Below, one piece after another: positions 1-5,454 of a stretch of DNA of 9,596 bases. The notes beneath the pieces were generated by a model. That model was not told the origin of the DNA. It saw only the letters and a list, made by a program, of their open reading frames with translations, and did not search any database. Within the stretch, counting starts at the first letter, position 1; each line of letters opens with the position of its first letter. Source of the DNA: CAZFHP01 sp964519365 (GTDB taxonomy: Bacteria > Babelota > Babeliae > Babelales > RVW-14); assembly GCA_964519365.1 (NCBI GenBank), contig CAZFHP010000057.1, positions 1-9,596 on the forward strand. The letters run 5' to 3'. The translations under genes and the position numbers were made by a program.

Positions 1-3
1 TTA

Positions 4-33
4 TTGACCTCTCTCGCTAACACACTTTACAGT
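4..33 (+). promoter_or_regulatory. Possible sigma70-type promoter for first ankyrin gene
   Basis: TTGACC at 4-9 resembles a -35 box. An 18-nt spacer leads to TACAGT at 28-33, which matches four of six -10 consensus bases. The candidate -10 lies within a near-perfect palindrome, TTACA-G-TGTAA (27-37), which could also be an operator. The predicted transcript would start close to base 40, inside the hairpin described next. The weak -10 box and the closeness of the window edge keep this tentative. Confidence 0.35.
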
Positions 34-35
34 GT

Positions 36-64
36 AACATGCTGTATGTATTTATACGCATGTT
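36..64 (+). promoter_or_regulatory. Leader hairpin upstream of first ankyrin gene (or terminator of an upstream gene)
   Basis: AACATGC (36-42) pairs with GCATGTT (58-64). After one bulged T, GTAT (44-47) pairs with ATAC (54-57), leaving a 6-nt loop. This is an 11-bp stem read directly from the sequence. A T-rich run (cttgttttatt) follows, so it could end transcription of a gene lying left of the window. Alternatively it could sit at the 5' end of the downstream mRNA, between the promoter and the GGAG site at 83-86. The sequence alone does not decide between these. Confidence 0.5.
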
Positions 65-94
65 CTTGTTTTATTAGAAGAGGGAGCCATGATC

Positions 95-727
95 ATGAAA
101 AATCTCAAAAAATTAATCGTAATTTTGTTCCCATGTCTTATCATAACAAGCAATACAATTGCTATGCGCCGAGCACGATCATGCCCACAACTCTCCCGCA
201 TACCACAAACAACAGCCACTATTCTCAGCAAGTTAAGAGCAAAAAAACATCCTGACACTATATTTATAGCATGTAAAGATTACAAGAATATAACCCACAT
301 ACCTGCGCTCCATTGGGCAATACTCACACGACAACATGACCTTATGCTAACACTTTTACAAGCACATGCTAACCCAAATCTTGATTTTCGCACATCAAAC
401 CCACACCTGCGACCAGATATCGCAACATTTTGCAAACCATTAACCTTCGCTCTAGAACGCTATAATATTGAAGACATGCTCATATTGCTTAAATTTAGGG
501 CTAATCCAAACTATCATGGTAGAAAAAGCAATAAACGAACCCCGCTCATGGTTGTCATACAACATGTAAAAGATCCAAAAACACAAGCTATTCTAGTTAA
601 AGCCTTTCTTGACGCTGGCGCCCGCACTGATACTCCCGACGCTCACGGCAAAACAGCACTTGATTATGCCGAAAAATACGGCTCAGAAGAGACCCTGAAG
701 CTTATTCAAGCAGCTATAAGCCAATAA
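95..727 (+). CDS. Exported ankyrin-repeat protein
   Basis: A 210-residue protein with an N-terminal signal peptide (Lys-rich n-region, hydrophobic core about residues 7-18, likely signal peptidase I cut after TIA at 23). About four ankyrin units follow, near residues 70-95 (ALHWAILTRQHD, then LLQAHANPN), 115-140 (LLKFRANPN), 149-178 (FLDAGARTD) and 184-208 (HGKTALDYAEKYG). Ankyrin repeats bind other proteins. In host-associated bacteria, exported ankyrin proteins are often effectors, but that role is only inferred here. I chose the ATG at 95 over the ATG at 89 because it puts GGAG (83-86) 8 nt upstream. The two downstream paralogues have exactly this spacing, whereas the ATG at 89 would leave only 2 nt. 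The mature N-terminus MRRARS resembles MKRSKS in the next gene. The ankyrin call is firm; the partner is unknown. Confidence 0.85.
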   Translation: MKNLKKLIVILFPCLIITSNTIAMRRARSCPQLSRIPQTTATILSKLRAKKHPDTIFIACKDYKNITHIPALHWAILTRQHDLMLTLLQAHANPNLDFRTSNPHLRPDIATFCKPLTFALERYNIEDMLILLKFRANPNYHGRKSNKRTPLMVVIQHVKDPKTQAILVKAFLDAGARTDTPDAHGKTALDYAEKYGSEETLKLIQAAISQ

Positions 728-773
728 ACTCCCACCAAAAGAAGTCTATCATAGCCCCTACTCAGAAGCTAAA

Positions 774-800
774 TAGCAAAAAAACATCGCTTTTTTGCTA
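774..800 (+). terminator. AT-rich hairpin, probable terminator of first ankyrin gene
   Basis: TAGCAAAAAA (774-783) and TTTTTTGCTA (791-800) form a perfect 10-bp stem with a 7-nt loop, 47 bp after the stop codon of the first ankyrin gene. The right arm itself supplies a T run, and the sequence after it is AT-rich without a clean poly-T tail. It would separate the first gene's transcript from the promoter at 817-845. Confidence 0.55.
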
Positions 801-816
801 AATCAATTATTTCTAT

Positions 817-845
817 TTGACTTTTACTGTTTCTCGTGATATGAT
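817..845 (+). promoter_or_regulatory. Sigma70-type promoter for the second and third ankyrin-type genes
   Basis: TTGACT (817-822) and TATGAT (840-845) are separated by exactly 17 nt; each matches five of six consensus bases. A perfect 10-bp palindrome, TATCATGATA (848-857), lies at the predicted start point (about 852) and could be a repressor site. The promoter lies 124 bp before the next start codon, implying a leader of about 117 nt. This is the best promoter in the window. Confidence 0.7.
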
Positions 846-877
846 TTTATCATGATAGAAAATTATTTCACCAAAAT

Positions 878-960
878 AACGCGGGTTTGATACTATTGAG
901 TTTGCTATTTCTAGCGGATTCCCCCCGATAGAGTTAGACTCGCGTTTAACTAATTTGGAG
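878..960 (+). promoter_or_regulatory. Structured 5' leader of second ankyrin-type gene
   Basis: The predicted leader contains nested complementary segments. AACGCG (878-883) can pair with CGCGTT (941-946). Inside, CTAGCGG (911-917) can pair with CCGATAG (925-931) with one mismatch, around a C-rich loop. The outer stem ends 10 nt before the GGAG ribosome-binding site (957-960), so folding could affect ribosome access. No known riboswitch family is recognised, and the pairing is a hand prediction. Confidence 0.4.
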
Positions 961-968
961 GTTCAATT

Positions 969-1472
969 ATGAACACAAATAATCTTAAAAAATTAATCGC
1001 TATTTTCTGTACTTGTTTGGCTATCGGAAACACCTATGGTATGAAACGATCAAAATCTTATTCTGGACTGATTAATAAATATGTACAAGCAGAATACGAA
1101 GAAGTAAGGTCTAATCTCAACGAACTCTTAGCCAACTTCAAACCCTGTCCACTTTTCCTAGCCGGAAACCTCCACGTAAGCCAAGATCAATATCTCGTTA
1201 TGGGAGCAGGATTCGGTGGTTGCGGAAAAGATGTCGCAAATGGCTGTTTATTGATATTAGAAGCTTTTACTAATCATGCTGATATCAATGGCCCAATGGG
1301 AATAAAAGCACTCCAAACAGCTATCAAAATGAACCGTCGTGATAGCACCCTATTATTACTTTCACTTATGGGAAAAAATGCCAAAATGGCCGCAAAAAAA
1401 GAAATTGCTTTATGGATACTAACAAACTATATACAGCTTGACCCTGTAGTATCATATATTCTTACACAATAG
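969..1472 (+). CDS. Small exported protein with degenerate ankyrin-like region
   Basis: A 167-residue protein with a signal peptide (NLKKLIAIFCTCLAI core, likely cut after NTYG at 24). The mature part starts MKRSKSYSGL. Residues 92-135 resemble ankyrin helices (LLILEAFTNHADIN, then ALQTAIKMNRRDS followed by a Leu-rich helix) but lack the canonical TPLH signature, so the fold is tentative. A Gly/Cys-rich stretch near 79-86 (GAGFGGCG) is not a motif I recognise. The start is firm: GGAG (957-960) sits 8 nt before the ATG, and the signal-peptide coding sequence matches both neighbours. The third gene begins 11 bp downstream, so the two should be co-transcribed. This looks like a diverged paralogue of the first gene. 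Function is unknown. Confidence 0.75.
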   Translation: MNTNNLKKLIAIFCTCLAIGNTYGMKRSKSYSGLINKYVQAEYEEVRSNLNELLANFKPCPLFLAGNLHVSQDQYLVMGAGFGGCGKDVANGCLLILEAFTNHADINGPMGIKALQTAIKMNRRDSTLLLLSLMGKNAKMAAKKEIALWILTNYIQLDPVVSYILTQ

Positions 1473-1483
1473 GAGATTCAATC

Positions 1484-2437
1484 ATGAACAATCTTAAAAA
1501 ATTAATCACTATTTTCTGCTTGGGTTTAGCTATTTGTAGCAACGCCGATGCTGGAAAAAAAGGTCGCAGGAAAAAAAAGGCCAAACAAAAAAAACATGCA
1601 AGTCTTGCAATACACGCACTGTCTTCTGAATCAGAAGAAGAACAAACGCCACAACAAACTCGCCGAGAACGGCAAAAACAACTCGAAGCAGCAAAGCAGC
1701 GTACACGAACTGGTGACAGAAAAACACGAGACAGAGAACGAGCGCAACAAGAATTCGCACATTTACAACACCAAGCATATTTAGCTCGACAAGCTGCTCG
1801 CGAACGAAGGTATCGCCAAGCTCGAGAAGCCAAACAACAAGAAGCTCAACTACAACAAGAAGCTCAACGACAACGTGAGTTTTTAATGCAACAAGAAACC
1901 CTCGCAAAGCTTATCTCAAGTGGTAATATAGAAGAAGCTTTAAAGTTCTTCGAACAAATGACAAATGGGCAACCTGATAATAATGGGTGGACATTTCTTC
2001 ATTATGTCGCACGATACGGATCATTAAAATTAATTTATCAACTCACTCTCACAAAACAAAACATGGTTATTATTCTTACACAAATAAATACACAAACAAA
2101 AAATCGAGAATACCCCGAAATGCTAGCATTAGGAGAAACACGAATGCTTCTAACAATAATAAGAATAGCTATCACACTTGGCATAATGCCACAAAACTCG
2201 CTAATCGAAACAATTAAACTTCTAGGCAGAAACTTAGACATCCTTAAAACAGTCCCTGAAGGATTTGTTACTACAAGATTACAACAACAGGGGGTGCACA
2301 ATTTGCAATTCTGTGCACACCTAGAACAAGCCTTAAAAAGCTGTCAGGAAATGAGCAAAACACAACTCGCTCAAATGTTAAAAAAACTGATAAAAATTCA
2401 ACGCAAGCATCATGGGATACGAGAAGTAAGAAATTAA
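1484..2437 (+). CDS. Exported basic coiled-coil protein with one ankyrin-like unit
   Basis: A 317-residue protein. The signal peptide (NLKKLITIFCLGLAI core) is likely cut after NADA at 23. A basic patch follows (GKKGRRKKKAKQKK, about 24-37), then an acidic Ser/Glu stretch (SSESEEE), then an Arg/Gln/Glu/Ala-rich region (about 56-138) expected to form a long charged coiled coil. Residues 167-190 (NNGWTFLHYVARYGSLKLIY) fit one ankyrin unit, and the rest is helical with no recognised domain. GGAG plus 8 nt precedes the ATG, and the gene follows its upstream neighbour by 11 bp. The coiled coil contains a 17-bp direct repeat (1834-1850 and 1852-1868). The basic patch resembles a eukaryotic nuclear or nucleolar signal, which would matter only if the protein reaches a host cell; that is inference. 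No specific function can be given. Confidence 0.8.
   Translation: MNNLKKLITIFCLGLAICSNADAGKKGRRKKKAKQKKHASLAIHALSSESEEEQTPQQTRRERQKQLEAAKQRTRTGDRKTRDRERAQQEFAHLQHQAYLARQAARERRYRQAREAKQQEAQLQQEAQRQREFLMQQETLAKLISSGNIEEALKFFEQMTNGQPDNNGWTFLHYVARYGSLKLIYQLTLTKQNMVIILTQINTQTKNREYPEMLALGETRMLLTIIRIAITLGIMPQNSLIETIKLLGRNLDILKTVPEGFVTTRLQQQGVHNLQFCAHLEQALKSCQEMSKTQLAQMLKKLIKIQRKHHGIREVRN
1834..1868 (+). repeat. Two-copy 18-bp in-frame tandem repeat
   Basis: The 17-bp sequence acaacaagaagctcaac occurs at 1834-1850 and 1852-1868, so the repeat unit is 18 bp. It is in frame and encodes QQEAQL/QQEAQR within the coiled coil, consistent with a recent duplication. Confidence 0.85.
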
Positions 2438-2463
2438 AAACAATAAATAAGCTTACAAAACAA

Positions 2464-2564
2464 TCGATTATTCGCCCACAGCTACGGCGAAGATATGTCG
2501 ATAGCCACCATGAAATTGAAAGGCGCCTGATCAGTGGGCTACTCTCCCTCGCCCACAAGGGGCT
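2464..2564 (+). repeat. Left inverted-repeat arm
   Basis: A 101-bp arm, about 54% G+C by hand count, in otherwise AT-rich DNA. It starts TCGATT, carries GCCCAC at 2474-2479, and ends with a 6-bp hairpin: GTGGGC (2534-2539), an 11-nt loop, GCCCAC (2551-2556). It also contains the palindromes GGCGCC and TGATCA. Its reverse complement matches 3155-3255. Confidence 0.95.
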
Positions 2565-2614
2565 AAAAAAAGCGGGTAAACAAACGTTAAATATCCTTAT
2601 TTTACTTGATGCCT

Positions 2615-2620
2615 TATAAT
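2615..2620 (+). promoter_or_regulatory. Possible -10 box for the transposase gene
   Basis: A perfect TATAAT lies between the left arm and the transposase start codon. No convincing -35 box is visible 16-18 nt upstream (the region reads tatcct), so any promoter here is probably weak. A start near 2627 would give a leader of about 40 nt that contains the AAGGA ribosome-binding site. Confidence 0.4.
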
Positions 2621-2667
2621 GGTACATATCAATGCAAACATATTTTTTCTATTTTAAGGATATTACA

Positions 2668-3135
2668 ATGAGTCGCACATATTCCAGAATGCTTATTCAC
2701 TGTGTTTGGAGCACAAAATATCGAACACCGTTGCTTATCCCTTCTATAAACGCACGCGTATATAAATATATCGCAGGGATCATACACAACGATCAGGAAC
2801 ATTTAATGGCTATTGGTGGAATGCCAGACCACATTCATCTGTTACTTTCAATAAAATCTATTGCCAATTTTGTAAAATTGATATGCAAAATAAAATCAAA
2901 ATCATCAAAATTTATTCGAGAAAAACAGTTATGCCAAGAACCATTTTCTTGGCAACAAGGATACAGTGCATTTTCGGTAGATCTACCAAACGTTGAACGC
3001 ATTATTCGTTACATTAAAAATCAAGAAATCCACCATAAAAAAGAATCGTTCAAGACAGAATACGTAAAGCTCTTAGACCAAAATGAAATCACATACGATA
3101 AAAAGAATATCTTTGAAGAACAATTATCTCATTGA
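2668..3135 (+). CDS. IS200/IS605-like HUH (Y1) transposase, REP-associated type
   Basis: A 155-residue single-strand-specific transposase of the Y1_Tnp family. Enzymes of this family nick single-stranded DNA and form a 5'-phosphotyrosine link. The metal-binding HUH motif is His55-Ile-His57 in MPDHIHLLL. The nucleophile is most likely Tyr115 in RYIKNQEIHH, with Gln119 four residues later, as in the catalytic helix of IS200/IS605 TnpA proteins. FSWQQGYSAFSV (93-104) is typical of the family. Length is normal and all key residues are present, so it looks intact. I chose the ATG at 2668 because AAGGA lies 7 nt upstream and the protein then begins MSRTYS, typical of the family. An in-frame ATG at 2632 lacks such a site. 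It lies between two long inverted repeats, its probable substrates. No TnpB-like partner is present. Confidence 0.93.
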   Translation: MSRTYSRMLIHCVWSTKYRTPLLIPSINARVYKYIAGIIHNDQEHLMAIGGMPDHIHLLLSIKSIANFVKLICKIKSKSSKFIREKQLCQEPFSWQQGYSAFSVDLPNVERIIRYIKNQEIHHKKESFKTEYVKLLDQNEITYDKKNIFEEQLSH

Positions 3136-3154
3136 ACACACGATTCTCTCTTTA

Positions 3155-3255
3155 AGTCCCTTGTGGGCGCAGGAGAGTAGCCCACTGATCAGGCGCCTTT
3201 CAATTTCACGTTGGCTATCGACATATCTTCGCCGTAGCTGTGGGCAAACAATCGA
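3155..3255 (-). repeat. Right inverted-repeat arm
   Basis: The inverted copy of 2464-2564, with 7 mismatches and no gaps. It contains the hairpin GTGGGC (3163-3168), an 11-nt loop, GCCCAC (3180-3185). On the + strand it has two GTAG tetranucleotides (3177-3180 and 3234-3237); GTAG at the foot of a hairpin is a hallmark of classical REP sequences. The arm begins 19 bp after the transposase stop codon and ends 18 bp before mevalonate kinase. It may therefore hold a transposase terminator, a kinase promoter, or both. Confidence 0.95.
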
Positions 3256-3273
3256 AATCAAAATAAAATTATC

Positions 3274-4302
3274 ATGGCAAACAATCAAAACTATGGCTAC
3301 GGGAAAGTAATACTTTTTGGCGAACACTTTGTAGTACACGGGCTACCCGCGATAGCCGCAGCTCTTTCTTTAAAGACTACAGCGAATATAACGCTTACAA
3401 AAACACACGAAACAAACATAAACAAATATACGTTAATCGACAATCGACCAAAAATAAATTCTTTCAAACCTACGAAGACAGATAAATATCTTAAGCTCGT
3501 ACAGAATATCTTTGCACAAGCAAACAATAAAGCACGTTATAAAAATTGCGCACGCATAACACTTGCCGGCGACCTGCCTGTTACATCTGGCGGCATAGGT
3601 GCTAGCGCTGCAACAGCTGTTGCAATAGCGCGCGCTGTTAATCACACGTTTAATTTAAATTGGGATAATCACACGGTTAACGCAATTGCTTACGCAGGAG
3701 AAAAAGCTGTACATGGCACACCAAGCGGGATTGACAACACTGCTGCAACGTTTGGAAAAACGTTTTGGTTTCAAAAAAATACAGAACTCGAAACTCTAAA
3801 AAAATATGTACCAAAAAATAAACACAAGCATGTCCATAACGAATATACGTATAACGATCTCAAGCTTACACACCCCCTGCATATAATTCTTGTCGATAGC
3901 GCTATACGAAGCGATACGCATGACGTTATTACACACGTCAAAAATTTTATGCACAAAAAGCCAGAAGAAACACTAGAACTTTTTAGCGCGTATAACACTC
4001 TCGTACATAAAGCACACGACGCGTTAGTCTCACAAAATAAATCATGCACAAAAAATATCGAAATACTTGGTGCACTTATGAACCAGAATCATGCGTTACT
4101 TAGATCTCTTGGCATATCGTGTAAAAAACTTGACCACATGATAGACCAAGCTCTTAAAGCTGGAGCGCTCGGCGCGAAACTAACAGGAACAGGCAGGGGG
4201 GGGCTTATAATTGCACTTGCACCAGACAAATATATGCAAGAAAAAATCGCTCATGAATTTCGCGCGCATAATTATTTTGTAATCGAAACAATGGTCCAGT
4301 AA
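3274..4302 (+). CDS. mvaK1: Mevalonate kinase
   Basis: A 342-residue GHMP-superfamily kinase that phosphorylates mevalonate at the 5-hydroxyl using ATP, in the cytosol. Motif 1 is GKVILFGEHFVVHG (10-23). The ATP-binding motif 2 is LPVTSGGIGASAATA (101-115). HGTPSGIDN (147-155) is the mevalonate kinase signature and contains the expected catalytic Asp154. The Gly-rich motif 3 is KLTGTGRGG (302-310). Length is normal. The ATG at 3274 is the only in-frame start preceding motif 1, but no Shine-Dalgarno sequence is visible: the 18 bp upstream are AT-rich and directly follow the transposon arm. Translation may be weak, leaderless or dependent on an unusual signal. Motif 3 is encoded through a run of eight Gs (4196-4203), striking in AT-rich DNA. 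It converges with mvaK2. Confidence 0.95.
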   Translation: MANNQNYGYGKVILFGEHFVVHGLPAIAAALSLKTTANITLTKTHETNINKYTLIDNRPKINSFKPTKTDKYLKLVQNIFAQANNKARYKNCARITLAGDLPVTSGGIGASAATAVAIARAVNHTFNLNWDNHTVNAIAYAGEKAVHGTPSGIDNTAATFGKTFWFQKNTELETLKKYVPKNKHKHVHNEYTYNDLKLTHPLHIILVDSAIRSDTHDVITHVKNFMHKKPEETLELFSAYNTLVHKAHDALVSQNKSCTKNIEILGALMNQNHALLRSLGISCKKLDHMIDQALKAGALGAKLTGTGRGGLIIALAPDKYMQEKIAHEFRAHNYFVIETMVQ

Positions 4303-4322
4303 AAATAAGCATAAAAAATAAT

Positions 4323-4345
4323 CCCGAAAAATTAAAATTTTCGGG
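4323..4345 (-). terminator. Shared hairpin terminator between convergent mevalonate genes
   Basis: CCCGAAAA (4323-4330) and TTTTCGGG (4338-4345) form a perfect 8-bp stem with a 7-nt loop. It fills most of the 43-bp gap between the stops of mvaK1 and mvaK2 and directly abuts the mvaK2 stop codon. Read on the - strand, a T-rich tail (attatttttta) follows, so it should end the mvaD-mvaK2 transcript efficiently. On the + strand the tail is poorer (ttaaagaat), so termination of mvaK1 is possible but less certain. Confidence 0.8.
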
Positions 4346-5449
4346 TTAAAGAATATGTGCTTCAACAGGATAATAATGATCTTTACGCCACCAACGATTA
4401 ATACGCTCAGCCCGCATTTTATCAAAACATACAGCAATACCACAGTCTCCACCGCCAGCACCAGAAAGCTTTGATGCCGCACCACACTTTTCTGCCCGAT
4501 TGATAAGCTTTGTTAAATCAACGGTCTCTAAAAAATCGCCTGACTCATATGATAATTGCTGTAAGAGTTTTCTATTTTGCTTGATAAGCTCCAAAATATT
4601 TTCTCGGTCTTTTTCTTGAACAGCATCAACGAGCGCTAAAACTATCTTGTTAATACGCGCACAAAAATATTTGTAACGCACGGTATATTTCTTTTTAAAC
4701 TTTTGCATATGCTTAATCACCTGCTTCGTTGTTGCACTATACCCAACAAAGCCAACACACAATCTAAACTTTTCGGGAAGTATCAAGGGTGTAATTTCAA
4801 GCATTGGCCAATTTTCTTGCACAAGCGAAACAATTGATCCATTTTTCTTAATTTTTCTAGCAAACCATTTAGGGCAAAAACGTTTGTAATGCAACGTCGT
4901 TTCATAAACAGATGCTGCAACGTCAAAGCAGCTACCCTTGTAGTCTTGAGCTTTTGTATGCGCAATACATGCAAGTTTAAAAACAATATCTTTTGCTGTA
5001 TCTGAAAAAACATCATAATCGTGAAACGCAAGAACTGCTTTTATTATCGAAACCGTAATAGCAGCACTACTACCAAAGCCAATTTTCACCCGTTTACCAT
5101 CATCAAGAGAAACATACACATCTTCTGAATCAAGTGTAACTTCAAACGGATCGATAGTTTCATCTCGTTCATACAAATACGTACAAACGACTTCTAAGGC
5201 ATTTTTTGCAAACGCAAATTTCTTTTCTTGCCCCGCATCAAGATGTGTTATTATCTTTTTTTCACACGCATCAAACGTTACTTCTGTTTGTTTTACACCA
5301 ATTTGCGGAGCAATAACAATTATCTTATCACTCTTTTTTATACATGTTTTAACATAGCGATCAATAGCAGCAACAATACAGCTATTTCCTGGTTCTAGAA
5401 CATTCCACTCTCCTGCAAGTATTAGTTTGCCTGGTGTTTTGATAAGCAT
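4346..5449 (-). CDS. mvaK2: Phosphomevalonate kinase
   Basis: A 367-residue GHMP kinase that converts 5-phosphomevalonate to 5-diphosphomevalonate with ATP. Motif 1 is PGKLILAGEWNVLEPGN (6-22); the GE-x-x-V-x-EPG pattern is characteristic of bacterial phosphomevalonate kinases. Motif 2 is VKIGFGSSAAITVS (121-134). A GSCFDVAAS segment (172-180) supplies the conserved Asp176. Motif 3 is SKLSGAGGGDCGIAV (326-340), with the family-typical GGGDCG. Length is normal. The start is well supported: GGAG overlaps the end of mvaD and its stop codon and lies 9 nt before the ATG, with only 5 bp between the two genes. It is co-transcribed and probably translationally coupled with mvaD, and ends at the hairpin it shares with mvaK1. 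Confidence 0.95.
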   Translation of the reverse strand: MLIKTPGKLILAGEWNVLEPGNSCIVAAIDRYVKTCIKKSDKIIVIAPQIGVKQTEVTFDACEKKIITHLDAGQEKKFAFAKNALEVVCTYLYERDETIDPFEVTLDSEDVYVSLDDGKRVKIGFGSSAAITVSIIKAVLAFHDYDVFSDTAKDIVFKLACIAHTKAQDYKGSCFDVAASVYETTLHYKRFCPKWFARKIKKNGSIVSLVQENWPMLEITPLILPEKFRLCVGFVGYSATTKQVIKHMQKFKKKYTVRYKYFCARINKIVLALVDAVQEKDRENILELIKQNRKLLQQLSYESGDFLETVDLTKLINRAEKCGAASKLSGAGGGDCGIAVCFDKMRAERINRWWRKDHYYPVEAHIL

Positions 5450-5454
5450 GAAAC

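Larger units (their letters stand above)
2464..3255 (+). mobile_element. Inverted-repeat element carrying an HUH transposase (REPtron-like)
   Basis: Two inverted arms (2464-2564 and 3155-3255) enclose one transposase gene, with no other cargo, in about 792 bp. The arms align without gaps, with 7 mismatches in 101 positions. Canonical IS200/IS605 elements have short subterminal hairpins and no long terminal inverted repeats, so this layout is closer to REP-associated transposases flanked by inverted REP copies. The 10-bp sequence AAACAATCGA lies at both outer edges (2458-2467 and 3246-3255), partly inside the arms. It sits between the third ankyrin-type gene and mevalonate kinase. I cannot tell from one copy whether it is still mobile. 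Confidence 0.75.

Noticed and set aside
4..258. Short open frames on both strands at the left edge
   Set aside because: They overlap the first ankyrin gene and its leader and show low-complexity or shadow composition.
1462..1907. Two - strand open frames of 123 and 125 codons opposite the third ankyrin-type gene
   Set aside because: They are antisense to a gene with a good start and signal peptide. Their Cys/Arg- and Val/Leu-rich sequences are what the complement of Gln/Lys/Arg-rich coding DNA produces.
2271..2627. 118-codon - strand frame through the left repeat arm
   Set aside because: It overlaps the end of the third ankyrin-type gene and owes its length to the repeat arm being open in that frame. 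No homologous domain or ribosome-binding site is seen.
2668..3135. Transposase as part of a TnpA-TnpB (IS605) pair
   Set aside because: No TnpB/RuvC-like reading frame is present in the element or nearby.
2464..3255. Repeat arms as a CRISPR array or paired attachment sites
   Set aside because: There are only two copies, in inverted orientation and about 590 bp apart, around an intact transposase, with no spacer pattern and no integrase.
3083..3310. 75-codon + strand frame through the right repeat arm
   Set aside because: It overlaps both the transposase end and the mvaK1 start and is mostly repeat sequence.
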